DNA of 64,000 nt from Gerris lacustris (taxonomy: Eukaryota > Arthropoda > Insecta > Hemiptera > Gerridae). The stretch spans positions 44,963,574 through 45,027,573 of the forward strand of contig OX578278.1 of the NCBI GenBank assembly GCA_951217055.1. The letters run 5' to 3'. Each line of letters starts with the position of its first letter. Position 1 is the first letter of the stretch. Shown piece after piece: positions 34,285 through 46,900 of the stretch. The position numbers and the translations under genes are program-made. Under the pieces are notes generated by a model. That model saw nothing but the letters and a program-made list of their open reading frames with translations, was not told the origin of the DNA and did not search any database.

Positions 34285-37200
34285 CTGAAAATGGAAGTAA
34301 GGTCAATTATTAATCTAGTTTACATTTTAAAGCAATTAAATTCTAATGTGGTTAAATTACTGTTAAAAAAGTTATGTAGTTTCATTACAGCAGCAAGGTA
34401 TTAGATCAGTTCATACATTTTTAGCCTGATATGATTTATAATAATCAACAATACCACTATATACAATTATTACTTTTTATGCTCAAATCATAAGACTACT
34501 GATTTATTTATTAGTTTTAAAATTAACACTTTTGAAAAAAATTCCAAAAATCGCCACTTGTTTATAACCTGCCTCTTGTAACTTTCCTATTATTAAAAAA
34601 TGTCTCCACTCCATGGAAAAACGTTGAATCATGGATATGTTTTTACTCCTGGTGGCGAAATATAGTACTAAGAAGTTAAAACTAAACTACCTCCTGTTAT
34701 ATCCCAACTTCTTGATACTATAGTCAGTGTCAGATTTACCGTGGCCTAGGGCCATGGGCTTAGGGGAGGCCACAGACATGGGCAATACATTGATATGGCT
34801 TGCTGCTCAGCGTCTTTGACGCAGTATATTCTAAGGAATATTTCTTGAATTTGAGTATGATCCTGAGCACTAAGTTAGTAAGTAGACCAAATAATATCAA
34901 CTTGATTTTAGCTTGTTACTTGATAGGTTTTTTTTTTTTTACAAGCTCCCGCAGACGAACTTAGCCAACCACATATTTCTTACAGGCACCAAAAGATTCT
35001 TGTTGTAAGCCAAACACGCTTTTGCACGGTATCTCCTGAACTATACATTTTATGTTTATAAGTTTTTAAAAAAGGTTCTTCAACATATCTATTAAAACCT
35101 AACCACATATTATGTAGTACACAAAACCAAATTAAAAAGTATTTCAAGAGTTAAAAAAAAAATCTTCCAATTTATTATAGTTTATTTTTTTACGATAGCT
35201 AACGAATATTAACTTACTGTAACAGTTTTGTAAAAAAAAAAAAAAGTCAAAGAAAACCCAATTTTAGAACTTCTATAGTTCATAAAAACTAAGATGAAAA
35301 AATCGGGTACGGGGTACCTCGGAACTTTTCCTCACTTCAGAGGCCACTAAAGTGGCCTCTCCTGCTGCTTCGCAGCAGGAGGAAGCAGCATTGGACGTGG
35401 TCAGTACTTGGATGGGTGACTGTTCTAAACTAACTGTTTTATTATCATTCTTAAAAAAACAACCATATTTTTAATAGCTATATTTTATTCGTTGAATTTT
35501 GTGGGTCGTTTAAGGGTTGTGAAAAAAGTTTCGTCTTTATATTATCATCGTCAATAATTGGCTATATTTCGCCCCTCTCCGAGGCATAGACGTGCCGGGT
35601 TTACGACGTTGTTTTACAATTTTTTTACATAAAAAGTTTGGGTCGGATTCTCTAGTTTGTTAGATTCGTCAAAACTGAAAACTTTTCAAAGCTATCTTCC
35701 ATACTGCTTTACCATTAACAATATTTAATAATAACAAAAATAATATACGACTAGTAAAAATTAACAATAATAACACAGAAAAATATAACGTATCACTTCA
35801 TGTCAATATGGTAACTTGTTACCATATTGTTTGGTAAGACAAGTTACCATATTGACATGAAGTGATACGTTATATTTTTCTGTGTTATTATTGTTAATTT
35901 TTACTAGTCGTATATTATTTTTGTTATTATTAAATATTGTTAATGGTAAAGCAGTATGGAAGATAGCTTTGAAAAGTTTTCAGTTTTGACGAATCTAACA
36001 AACTAGAGAATCCGACCCAAACTTTTTATGTAAAAAAATTGTAAAACAACGTCGTAAACCCGGCACGTCTATGCCTCGGAGAGGGGCGAAATATAGCCAA
36101 TTATTGACGATGATAATATAAAGACGAAACTTTTTTCACAACCCTTAAACGACCCACAAAATTCAACGAATGAAATACAAAAGGGACAAATAAAACAGAT
36201 CACATAGCTATATTTTATTTAATTATTTGAATTTTGGCGGTATTTTGACACATGTAAACAAACTTTGACGACATCAAAATTATCGCACTAATAAATAATT
36301 ATATTCGCTTATAACTTTTAAACTAATTAATGAAATTTGGTGGACTTGTTTCTCATACAGAGAGGTACATTTGTGCCAAATTTCAACTTGATCAGGACCA
36401 TTTTCGATTTATTACGAATTTTTTTTAATTTTCGCTGACTCAGCAAACTGGGTTCAAGATGGCTGATAAAGTTGATTTTCCGGGCGGCACCACTACAGGT
36501 AAGGACTGATTTTTCTGCCAAGATCAACTCTCTAGGTTAAATACCTTGGGCGCTACAATGATAACACACATACATACAGACATCATGCTGAAAACCACTC
36601 AGGAAGTCTTAAAAACACCCAAAACGGATAATTCTGTTGAAATCTCGAAAAAAAATTGTTTGGTGAAAACAATACTTTTCCTACTACTATAGGTAGTGAG
36701 GAAAAGTAAAACAATTTCGGGGGGGGGGGGGGGGAATTTGGCCTAGGGCCTCAAAAGTCCTAACAAATCCGGCACTGACTATAGTCAGTTAAGAGTGTCA
36801 CTTTTTTTTACGAGACAGAAAATTCTTCTGGCCCTCCAGCCAAAAAACAGATTAAAAAATAAATAATCAATAATGCCTCTATAGCTGAACAAAAATTCTC
36901 AAGTTTCTTGTTAATAATAAAAGCAGAGTTTCCACATTACAAAATCCAATCTGTTTTTACTTTAAGACTACAGAAGTTGTGTAGTGGCTATGCAAATAGG
37001 GTTTTAATTCATTTATTTGAATGTTATTAATGTGGAATTCTGTGAACACTTAAAATTTTTTTTTTTTTTAAGGGGAGGTACAAAGCAAGCATTAAAGGTT
37101 AAAAAAAACATGCATTGTGGAATTGTAACATAGGAGTGGGAACTATTTAACTGCATTTAATATTACTGTATTATTTTTCCCTTTTAACATTATTCAAATG

Positions 37201-40170
37201 GGTACTGGGGGCTTTGCATTTCAAAAACTTAGAAGCGATTAATGTCATATTTAATTAACCTAAGCCTATACAGCATGGATGTTTTATATATAATTGGTTA
37301 TATTTAAAATTATCAATTACACTTACATAGGAGATGAAATAATAACTTACTCCAGTTAAATAATTTAATTACTTACTCCTGTTAGATTATTTGGTGGGAT
37401 GATGACCCAGTATCTCTTAAACTTCTGTAATAAAATTATATATTGTAAGTAATAAATGTATTAGTTTAAAAATATTTTATTAATATTAAGTGTTTTGTGT
37501 TGAAAATTTCTAAAATTACATCAGACACTCAAAACACTATCTTGTGGTTTGTCAATAAATTGATTTTAAATCTATTTCAAAATATTACCTACTTTAATCC
37601 CAGACCCTCTAAGAATGCAATACTGATCAGAATTCTTATAAAATAATATTTTGTGCAAATCCCTGTTCTCTTTTTACATAGTAACTGACGTTGGGTTGGC
37701 AAAAAGGACCCGAATACTGTCTAGTTGCTAGGCTTGGCCTCCCCACCCCCTTACTACTAGGTACCTGACATTATTTAAAGTTAATTATAATTTCAATTTT
37801 TACACAGTGGGATTTCTAACTACTGATGGACAACAATTGAACAAACCTTTCTACAAATGAAATAAATATTAGAATTATAATGCCATAAAAAGGACATTAT
37901 AAACAACAAGGGAAATGAACCAAAATGTATGTTAGAGACATTGGATTACGAAAAGTATCACAAATAATGTGAGGTAATCACCAAACTAGAATTATTGTAC
38001 CACAATAGAATAGTAAAGGGACTAAGGGCAAATAAAGCAAATGTTTCTTGAAGGTTAAAGAACAAGGTTGAACACTAAAGAACAAGCAGAGGTAAAACAT
38101 ACGTTAAAATACATCTTGCAGCTGAAAACTACAAGGCCCCTGAACTCTAATTATCTTCTCTTATCAGGTACAACCCTGCTTTCTTCTATTCAGTTCATTG
38201 GAGATGAAGGGTTAAAAATTTAATTATTGATTAATAATATTTCCTTTTAAACATTAAAAATAAATATTGTTTTTGACAAATATAAGCAAAGAAAAGAGCT
38301 ATTTTAGCACTTCACCCAAGTGATGCTTCCACTGGGTGAGTGACATACAAGGGTTATTCTCAAATAAACTGTCACTTTGCTGTCCGGAGGTTACCGGAAG
38401 CTCTACAGAATAGAGTTTTTTTCCTATCTCAACCTACTAAGGATCATTGAGTTCGTCTCAAAGCAGTGTACATTTTGAGCTATCAAATGTTAAAAAATGA
38501 TTAAAAATAAAAAAAATATAAATTATTTTTCTTGGAAAAATTAACAAAAGTAGCTGTCCGGAGGCCATTTCGAAAATTTGCAGTGACGATTTTTGTTAAA
38601 AAATATGAACTTAAAAAATTAGGGCAGGGACCTAACTTTCATATTACTTATGTAGATGACGTAATAAGGTGCAAATATTTTTTTAGACACATCGATTTTT
38701 CATTAATGGAGATAAAGTGTGTGTCCGGAACTTTTCAGAATAAGAGTCACGGGAGTGACGATTTGGACGGAAGGTGACGTTAGAAAGGGTCTTTTGTTGT
38801 TAGCGGGGTGGGGAGAAAGGGAACAGCTTTCATATACATGTGAGAAGCCATCAGCATCCTCCGAGCCCGGTGACGGAAGTACTTCTTTTTTTATGGTCGG
38901 CTATTCCTCGTCACTATGGTGCGTATTTTAATTGTAGGTCACGCGGGTGACGTGTATTTTAACACATAAAAATAAAAAAAATGACATTTTCGAACTCAGT
39001 TTCATATAGCCTTTGCATGGCTGATAAACATACACTTGTCTGTTTTTTTCTAGGTTCACTTACGTTCTCAATATTTTATTTTTTCTATTGAAATGTCTCA
39101 CGAGTGACAGTTCACGCGAGTGACGATTTGCATTGAGCCTGTTAACTAGTGACTATTCCTGGTAAAAAATACCAAATATAGAGTAAAAACACCGCTGTCT
39201 ATGCTTGTGGGTTGTTCCAACCCATCATTAAAAAACTTATGATTTCATTATCTAATGATTTTATGGTTTTTTAATACGTCTTAAGTGTTACGTGAAATAT
39301 GTATAAAATTTTATAAATTGTGGATAAAATATACTGAATAATGCTAATATTTGTTCAAACTAGTTCTATTACTATTATTTTCCCTACTTCATTTTTCTCA
39401 AATTAAAAAAATATCTCGTCTAAAAAAAAAAATAAAAAAAATAATACTAATAATACAAAAGATAACGTAAATCGCGTGATCAAAAGTCTGAGAATTAGTT
39501 TTTTCTTTAAGATTTTTTATTAAACATGAGTTAATATGAGAGCCCTGAATTGCATTTACCTCAAGTTCAGAGGTGAAAGAGATTGGGCATTGGATGCTGA
39601 GTAAAATGGGCTTAATGTTGTTAGTTAAATTATTTTTAACAATACCTTTCTTAAGACTGCCCACAAAAAGTCAATTTCATTAATTATTTTTATGCTTTAG
39701 GGTATGCTGCATAACAACAACTAGTCTTACATAGTATTGGCCTAAAAAAAATAAAATAAATCAATAATAATAATAAAACCAGCCCGTCACTCGCGTGACA
39801 CCTAACCTGGGATTTGGAAAATTCGCAGAAAATCGGAAAATTGTCGAACTCACAAACCATATCACTTGTGCACTCTTATATACACACACACCATTTATAT
39901 GAGGTCCAAAGCTAGTTTTCATGAACTTGAATTTTACGTTTGGTTCATTTTCCAGATTTCGAATGTGACAGTTTATTTGAGAATGACCCACAACATTTGC
40001 CTACTTAGTACATAAAATATTATAAGTGTACATAATTAATATTGCCGACTTACATTAAATTTTTCATCAACATCATCTAATTCTTCTTCCTCTTCTGACT
40101 GAGATGAACATAATATTATATACATGCAAGCAATATACAATGAAATAATAAAGAATGCTTTAAACATCAT
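34219..40170 (-). CDS. small secreted protein, candidate amidated neuropeptide precursor, three exons
   Basis: Exons 40054-40170, 37377-37424 and 34219-34284 join in phase 0 to 76 residues with good GT-AG sites. Residues 1-24 form a signal peptide (Met-Met-Phe-Lys, a hydrophobic core, then CSSQ). An acidic spacer with five Glu follows. Then come KFKR (40-43), a 25-residue segment beginning YWVIIPPNN and ending LGEFLF, Gly69, Arg-Arg (70-71) and a five-residue tail. A Lys-Arg site before, and Gly-Arg-Arg after, the segment is the classic layout for release and C-terminal amidation by prohormone convertase and PAM enzymes. I recognise no known peptide family. It could instead be a small secreted or membrane protein of another kind. 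An NNLT glycosylation sequon lies within the candidate peptide. Confidence 0.6.
34861..35042. mobile_element. truncated right arm of the foldback MITE family
   Basis: It matches the right half of 9686-10237: TAAGTTAGTAAGTAGACC, CAGACGAACTTAGCC, CACATATTTCTTA and the terminus TATCTCCTGAACT. The left arm is missing. Confidence 0.75.
35383..35423 (+). pseudogene. 5S rRNA-derived fragment (SINE3-like promoter?)
   Basis: AGCAGCATTGGACG followed by TGGTCAGTACTTGGATGGG corresponds to the internal control region (box C side) of 5S rRNA. The rest of the 5S gene is absent. Immediately upstream are two tight hairpins, GAGGCCACTAAAGTGGCCTC and CCTGCTGCTTCGCAGCAGG (35339-35376). Confidence 0.6.
35481..36177. 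repeat. 339-bp-arm near-perfect palindrome
   Basis: Arms 35481-35819 and 35839-36177 are complementary with almost no mismatch around a 19-nt loop. The word TAGCTATATTTTATT stands just outside or at the edge on both sides (35475-35489, 36205-36219), as a possible 15-bp direct repeat. There are no ORFs. Transcription through it would give a long double-stranded hairpin RNA. Confidence 0.9.
36280..36711. repeat. dispersed repeat family C, copy 1
   Basis: It is collinear with 44080-44607. Shared words include CAGCAAA.TGGGTT, TGATTTTCC.GG.AGCAC.ACTACA, CAACTCTCTA and GATAATTC..TTGAAATCTC. The left CTTTTCCTCAC (near 35324) and right GTGAGGAAAAG (near 36697) are inverted, suggesting a TIR element that also encloses the 35481-36177 palindrome. 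Confidence 0.6.
37377..37424 (-). CDS. secreted peptide gene exon 2
   Basis: A 48-bp exon; acceptor TTATTACAG, donor AGGA|GTAAGT, phase 0. It encodes KFKRYWVIIPPNNLTG, placing the dibasic site at the start of the exon. Confidence 0.6.
38351..39989. mobile_element. TIR element with reiterated GTCACGCGAGTGAC motif
   Basis: 1,639 bp, flanked by ACAA on both sides (38347-38350, 39990-39993). The TIRs are GGGTTATTCTCAAATAAACT (left) and GGGTCATTCTCAAATAAACT (right, minus strand), continuing GTCAC. Near-palindromic 14-mers occur at 38746 (GTCACGGGAGTGAC), 38938 (GTCACGCGGGTGAC) and 39111 (TTCACGCGAGTGAC), with an extra part copy at 39097. One stands in inverse orientation at 39786 (GTCACTCGCGTGAC), and decayed copies are near 38575 and 39470. 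Spacing is 173-192 bp where consecutive. No transposase is seen. It is the sister of 58902-61988. Confidence 0.75.
40054..40170 (-). CDS. secreted peptide gene exon 1
   Basis: 39 codons from ATG; the donor is TAAT|GTAAGT, phase 0. It encodes the signal peptide and the acidic stretch EEEEELDDVDE. A second Met follows the first, so the start could be 40167. Confidence 0.6.
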
Positions 40171-41765
40171 GAAAATTGTCCCCCAAATAATCAATCAACT
40201 TTCAAAAAGGAAAAAAAAATCAAATATTTAATGTGGAAAATTTAATAATATATTACATTTGTTTGCTTATATAACTAGAACCCCCTCCAATAAATCACAA
40301 AGTATATATTATTTTATATCATGTGCATATAAAATATGTTTTGTTAAAAAAAAAAAAATAATAATTAAACGAACATATTGTATTTGTTGTGCAAATGTGT
40401 TTTTATAAATTAAGTATAAAAAATGGAATAGATAATTCCATTTGTTTATTACAACTTATTAATATTAATTTTTGATATTTTAACCCATAAAAGTAGAAAT
40501 AAACTGTTTGTTTTTTAATAATATGAATATATAGAACAATGAATAATTTTGACCTTGATTAGAAAAGAAGACAGTTTAGGACAAAATAAAATGATTATAA
40601 TATGTATAATAGTCCTTGTCAAAGACCCCCCCCCCTTCCCAAAAAAAAAAAAAATAAAATAAATAAATAACTGAATTTTAAAAAAATACCATTTATTATA
40701 ATACACAAAATGAATGACAAACATTTATGAAATTAATTGTTTACACTATAATAATTTGTACATAAATCATAGAACTATTCGTACATTTAAATAAATATTT
40801 ATAAAGGTTGCAGAAAAATGTTAGGAATATTTTATATTCAATTTTCTTTTTTCCAGAAAAATTTAACTAATTGTACATAAAAAATGATCTTCAAAAAATA
40901 AATAAATATTAAGCTACATTAAAAAAAGGACTAAGGCACAAAAGACGTTTTCCACCCATATTAGAGCAAAATATTTTAAATATGGAAAGAAGTTGAATAT
41001 TTGATAAAAACAAAAAACCGTATGAAAAACAAAAAAAAGGCATTAAGAGGTGTCTTTCTCGGCTTAGTTTATTTCAATGCTAAAGTTTTGACAAGATGAT
41101 TTTTTTTTTTTCAAATTTTAGGCAGAGATTATCTTTTTTAATCATGTGAGTTTAATAAAATTGATTGTGATGATAATATTTGGGAAATTTTAAAAAGTTA
41201 AATATACTAGAATATGCTTCATGTAATCTTGGTAAAACAGATTTCACATTCTCAAGTTTTAGTCCTTAAAAAAAAAAAAAATGTTTTGAGGTTAAAAGTT
41301 TAGATGTATTTTTAATCACTGCGTACTTTAATAATATTACTGAAATTTACTTTTATTTCATGCCGAACAAACATTTAAACCCTATTTTCACATTGATTAA
41401 CCCTTCGTGGCATGGCTATAGTGGATAAACAATGAGGCAAGGGCGGCGTACATTATGCACTAATGCATTTTTCCAACTATTATAGGTCAAATCCAGATTA
41501 TCTAGATTGCGTTTTGGAAATGTTGAACTAAAAATTCAATTAATGAATCACATATTTATTCCTCAATGATATCTTTAATTATAACAATAAAAATTACTAT
41601 AAAAAATCAGTAATTACTCCTTCAGCGTTCTGACTTGGTATCGGGCTTTCAACCTTAATTAATTATTATTAGTTGTGAAAGTCCTAAGATAACTCCTCAA
41701 AACCATCATCCTAATCCGACAACTCATGCAAAACTGAAAAATATTGATCGGAAGGCATAATTTCT
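40171..41765. other. AT-rich intergenic stretch
   Basis: No gene supported. It would contain the promoter of the secreted peptide gene near 40171. A piggyBac-like terminus, TTAACCCTTCGTGGC, at about 41398 has no clear partner. Confidence 0.5.
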
Positions 41766-42720
41766 CTATACCGGAGATGGTGGCACGGGCGTCGTATACA
41801 GTTCACCAAGACAAATAAACACGGCAAAACAATGCAGCTTGAAGCAATAATCAAAGAAGACTGTTTTATCTGTTTTAGGGGTCTCTAGTGGTAGGGTAAA
41901 GAGAGGGTTTATTATTCTCGCATCGTGACTCTGGGATTTACAGAAACTTTTTTTACCCGAGGCGCACTCAATGCGCCAGCCCGTGTCTCTATGGGTTAAG
42001 ACAAAGAAAATAGTCATCAAATAAATTGGCCAAGAATGTGCTTTGAGCACACACAAAGGGTCCAAAGGCAATTTAACAAACAGGACGAGTTTGTTAACCA
42101 GCATAATCAGCCTAGCTGTATCAAGATGGCGGCCTTTTAAAGTTTGTTTTAACTATAACTTTTGAACAATTTATTAAAATGAATTTATTTATAATAATTT
42201 TTTTGTCCAGACGCAATGAAACAACTCCAAAGTCTATAGCCTAAACCGTTCCCAAGATTGAACAAACCATTTTTTTTAAGATTTGGGGGGAGGGATTTTT
42301 TCTCACATAATATGTGACCCTGGAAAAATTCCTTAAAAGCAGTTTTTTTTACAAGGAATAACTATGATTTTTTAAATTTATTTTTTTATTGATGCCAAAA
42401 TATAGGGGGACACATGGCACAAAGATGCATAGGTACAAAAACTAAACCAAATATATATATTTGTACTCAGAACGTCCTCCTCTTGCATTAAAACACCTCA
42501 CATGATGCATTTCCTTAAAAAAAACCCTGATGTCAAACCCTTGATTTTAAGGAATGCTTTTATAGGACTTACCTTTCATTTTCCTGAATTTGGGTTATTA
42601 CACATAAAATAACTGCAAAGTTTCAAATTTTAGTTATGGTACATTTGGAGATCTGCGTTACACAGACAGACAGACAAGAATGTATAAGGGTCCTCGTTTT
42701 TGCCTACAGACCCTAAAAAG
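41766..42720 (-). mobile_element. dispersed repeat family B, minus-strand copy
   Basis: This is the reverse-oriented counterpart of 31930-33010, with the same ordered blocks. It extends further at the 5'-most coordinates, with a 112-codon open frame (41766-42104) that has no recognisable domain. The part common to both copies includes GCTGATTATGCTGGTTA and CTTGGCCAATTTAT. Confidence 0.55.
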
Positions 42721-43074
42721 ATACACTAACATTGACTTTAAAAAAAAAAAAAAAAATCGAATACTAATAACTACAACACCAACTATACACAAAAAATAAA
42801 TATAATACAGAAATAATTATATGTTCACCTAACATTTATTTTTATGTTACAGTAACTGTACACTTAATATTTTTAAAAGTTTAGTATTTAAATAACTTTA
42901 GTCAATAAATAGTTTTAATAAATTAAATAAGCTTCAATATTTCCTAAATTTAAATGAGTACATTTTTTCCTCTATTAACTCTCTTATAAACACACAATAA
43001 GGATTAAGGTTTATGACTTAGAGAAATAATGGTCAGAACAACAGAATCGGAAATATTTAAAAAAAAAAAAAATA

Positions 43075-43193
<119 letters not shown>

Positions 43194-43830
43194 AGCTTTC
43201 TAAAAAAAGTCAAACAAAAATAATAAATTAATTAACCAACTAGGAAAAGAGATTTTTTTCTTAGCAATTTTAATAAGAATAAACAAGGTGTGCATCATGC
43301 TCAGTCTAACAGATCTTTAATTAAGATTTGACTAACCATCAAATGACAAACCATACTTAATTAAAATTTAGACAAAAGATCACATGTAGGGATTTGCCAC
43401 AATATGAGATAAAGCTGGTAATTGAAGGGCCTGCACAAAAAAATTGTTACTTAATAACAATTTAGGCAAGGATCACAACAAATAGGGATGTGCCACAAAG
43501 TGATTTAATTATGTGGAATGTTTATTTATTATGTGGAATAGCTTATAGCACTTTCTAGTCTAGACTGTTATTAACCTATGATATTAAGTAAAATAACCCC
43601 TGTGGTGTAATGATTACTAGTAAAGCCTAAAGATTTAATGTGAGGGAATTTATTCAACACCAAGTGATAAAATTAAAATGCAAGTCGCAATGAAATAAAA
43701 CTATACATCTGTAAAAATAGTTACTGAACAAGAGAGAAATTTCATTTAAAATTTTTACATCAGAAATAGTCTTTAAATTAAATTATTATTATATAAAACA
43801 GTCATTATTTTTACACTTATTGTAATTAAA

Positions 43831-43998
43831 TTAGGTCCACGATAAAAGAGATGATGTTAAAATTTCATAAGTCATTTTTTTTCTAAAATACGGCATATCA
43901 CTTTGTGAGAAATTATATTTAGATTTTCTTGAAGCATATTCGGCAAATGTGCATGCAAAAACACCACAGTCACACGAATTCATTTGTTGTGGAACAGT
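43831..43998 (-). CDS. SENP1: SENP terminal exon with catalytic Cys
   Basis: Acceptor ATTTTTTCAG, 55 codons and TAA. It begins [20 protein letters not shown] and ends with the [13 protein letters not shown] helix typical of the family C-terminus. Confidence 0.95.
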   Translation of the reverse strand, partial: TVPQQMNSCDCGVFACTFAEYASRKSKYNFSQSDMPYFRKKMTYEILTSSLLSWT

Positions 43999-46900
43999 CT
44001 GAAAAAATAAATTACATTATATTAATATACTGTTCTTTTTTTTATACATACAAAAATAAAAAAATAAAAAATGGGCGTCTCAGAACTTTTCCTCACCAAA
44101 TAATTCCAAAATGGCGGCAGATATTAAGTTGAAATATGGAGGAATAAGTTATGTTATGGAAAGGTATAGATGGTGTGAATTTTAGCTTAATTGACAAAAT
44201 AATTCTGAAATTATTTAGGGTTAAAGTTCAAAAGTCCATATTTTCAAAATGGCGGTAAATATCAAAATTAAATTCAGTGAAAATGTTTGTCTTAGAAAGA
44301 GGAATAATTAGTGCAAATTTCAGCGCAATCGGAATATTTTACAAATTTTTTGCTGATCCAGCAAAATGGGTTAATGACATCACAAATTTATGATTTTCCT
44401 GGCAGCACAACTACATGTAAGGGCTGATCTTTGTACCAAGTTTCAACTCTCTACCTTAAAAACTGTGGGAGTTAGCATAACACAGACAGACAGACAGCTG
44501 CTAAAAACCTCTCAAATCTTCTTGAAAACAACCAAAGTGGATAATTCCATTGAAATCTCAGTTTTGGAATATTTGGGCACAAACAATACTTTGTAAAAGT
44601 AAAAATATACCCTGGTGGGTTGCAATTTTATATGATTTTACCAATCGTATTTAATTAATTTACTAATTATAAGAATTTTCAGGCATGGATACAAATTTAT
44701 TTCACTACTCAATTTTATTACTCCCGGGGAGTTACGAACCTGAAGACAGTTCATATAGGTAATTGAACAAGCACTATAGGTTATTGAACAAACATTATTT
44801 AGGCTATTGAACATTTTATAGGACTATAAGCTATTGAACAGGCACAACATAATATTAGGTTAATCAGGACCGTGGTTCGGCCACGTTACTCATCTTTTCA
44901 ATGTGATAATCAATATGAAAAATGTAGAACTGCTTCTTCTATGTTATCATTTATCATACATACAACTTTTTTTTTTTTTAAAAGTTGTAAGTTTACTTAT
45001 TTTTCATAAAAAGTAAAGAGCTTTATATTATAAACTTCCCAAACTAACTCTAAACTGAGACTTAGAGATTTCCAAATACGCAAAATTATTAGAGTGCTAA
45101 AGCAAGAAAATCTTAAATATGGTTCTAAGAAAATAAAGGAATGCGAAAACACCGCCAATATTAATTCAGAGAAAGATAGTCGGTCAGATCATTATCCATA
45201 TTTCTATGAATTTTGTTCATTAGAAATTATTTTACGTCGTATAGAAACACTTTTATACAGAGAGATTTTGGCTGTAAAGAAGTTTGTTATAAGGAGGTCC
45301 GGCTGTATTACCAGTTACATCTGAATTTGGCTTTCGTTTAAGTGGCTCATACTGATAGGACATGAAAAATGAAATTGAAGTATTTAATAATTATAAAGTT
45401 GTGATGGGAAATATCAAAGTATATATTTAAAGAAGTCTAAGTTTAAAGTCTGCAGTTCAAAATAAATCAGATACTCCTAGTAAATCATTTAAAAATAATT
45501 AAAAGACGGAATTGAAGAGTAAGCCTAACAAAAAGCCTAAGGAAATTCATTATTTACAAAATACAGTAGAAGCCATCTTATCCGGTCTTGGTTGCTAAGC
45601 TGGGTATGACTATATACGACACCTATGTTCCACACCTTTCTGAACTGATATATTTGAAGGTAGAAGGTCTTCTGACCACTGCTTTGACAAGATATCTGTC
45701 GACGATTGTCTATGGTTGTTGGTTGAATAGTAGCATTATACTGAGCGGTGTATATGTTCATATAATTTAATTGTTACAAGAAAAAATTGAACTAACCGGC
45801 CATGGGTTTGGTTCTAAGGTGACTGGTTAAGATTCTACTGTACACTAAATGTAGAAATAAAATAATTCCAACAATCATAAAGACATTCCTTAGTTTTGTT
45901 TCTATTTTCTACACTAAAGTCCTGATATCAGTTTAGGCCATAAGAATAAGAACAGTAGGATTACAAGTCAGAAGGATCAGTCATTTTTCACACCTAAAAT
46001 ACCTGCTAAAATTAGCGTGAAACAACTTGCTCACCTCTAGGAATTGAACTATTTTTAGCTTTTCATACATACCAATCCATAAATTTTTGTTATTCAATTA
46101 TATACAATAGAACAAATATTTCCTTGATTTAACACCAAGAATAACTTCGTAAATGACCAAAATAATAAATAAATAACTTACTTCCATGGTGCAAATTAAC
46201 TTCCAGTCCCTGGAGTCAAATACTTGTTTCTTCTTATCCATATGCTCATCGACCAGGTACTCAAGCAGGCCCTAAAACAAATAAAAATACTGCATTAGTA
46301 GATAATAATGATAAATCAGGTAGTAAAAATAAATAAAAAAATACAGTTGGACCCTTATAATGAACTTCTGTACAGCGAAAATCTCAATATAACGAATATT
46401 TTTTATGTCCCATGGATTCTCTATAAAAAAAAGTGTTTCTACAGAACGAAAATAATTTCTCTACAACAAACAAAATTCTTAGAAAATAGGACAAAGATCC
46501 GACCTACAAACTTTTTGTGAATTAATACCGGAGGTGTTTTTGCTTTCTTATATTTTCTAAGAACCATTTTTAGTTGTTTCTCGCTCTAGCACTCTGATAA
46601 TGTTACGTATTCTACCTCCATTAGATTAAGTGGAATTGGAATCATTTTTGCACAGTATAAAGAAACCTTTCAGTCCAAGTTTTGAATTCGTTTTGAACGG
46701 TTATAAAGCTCTTGTCATTTTACCTATTCTGTAATTTACTCACTGTACTGTACAAAAATGTCTAAAAGAAAATCCTTAAAATACGTAGATCCCAAAAAAA
46801 TAATCTATTGAAATACGTAGATAAAGGAATGAAGAACAAAGAAGTATCCCATAAATATGAAATCACTCCAAGTTCAGTGTCTACAATTTTGAAAAACGGA

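Larger units (their letters stand above)
34725..36777. mobile_element. composite hAT-type non-autonomous element
   Basis: It is flanked by a perfect 8-bp duplication, ACTATAGT (34717-34724 and 36778-36785), typical of hAT. The termini CAGTGTCAGATTT and, inverted, CAGTGCCGGATTT are followed by a shared GGCCTAGGGCC. Inside lie a foldback-MITE fragment, a 5S-like segment, a family C repeat and a 339-bp-arm palindrome. No transposase remains. It lies in the last intron of the secreted peptide gene. Confidence 0.8.

Noticed and set aside
41766..42104. 112-codon minus-strand ORF
   Set aside because: Lies in dispersed repeat family B; the other copy does not preserve the frame and no domain is visible.
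45094..45324. 76-codon plus-strand ORF
   Set aside because: It is the antisense of a pogo 5'-end fragment, which is non-coding in the full-length copy.
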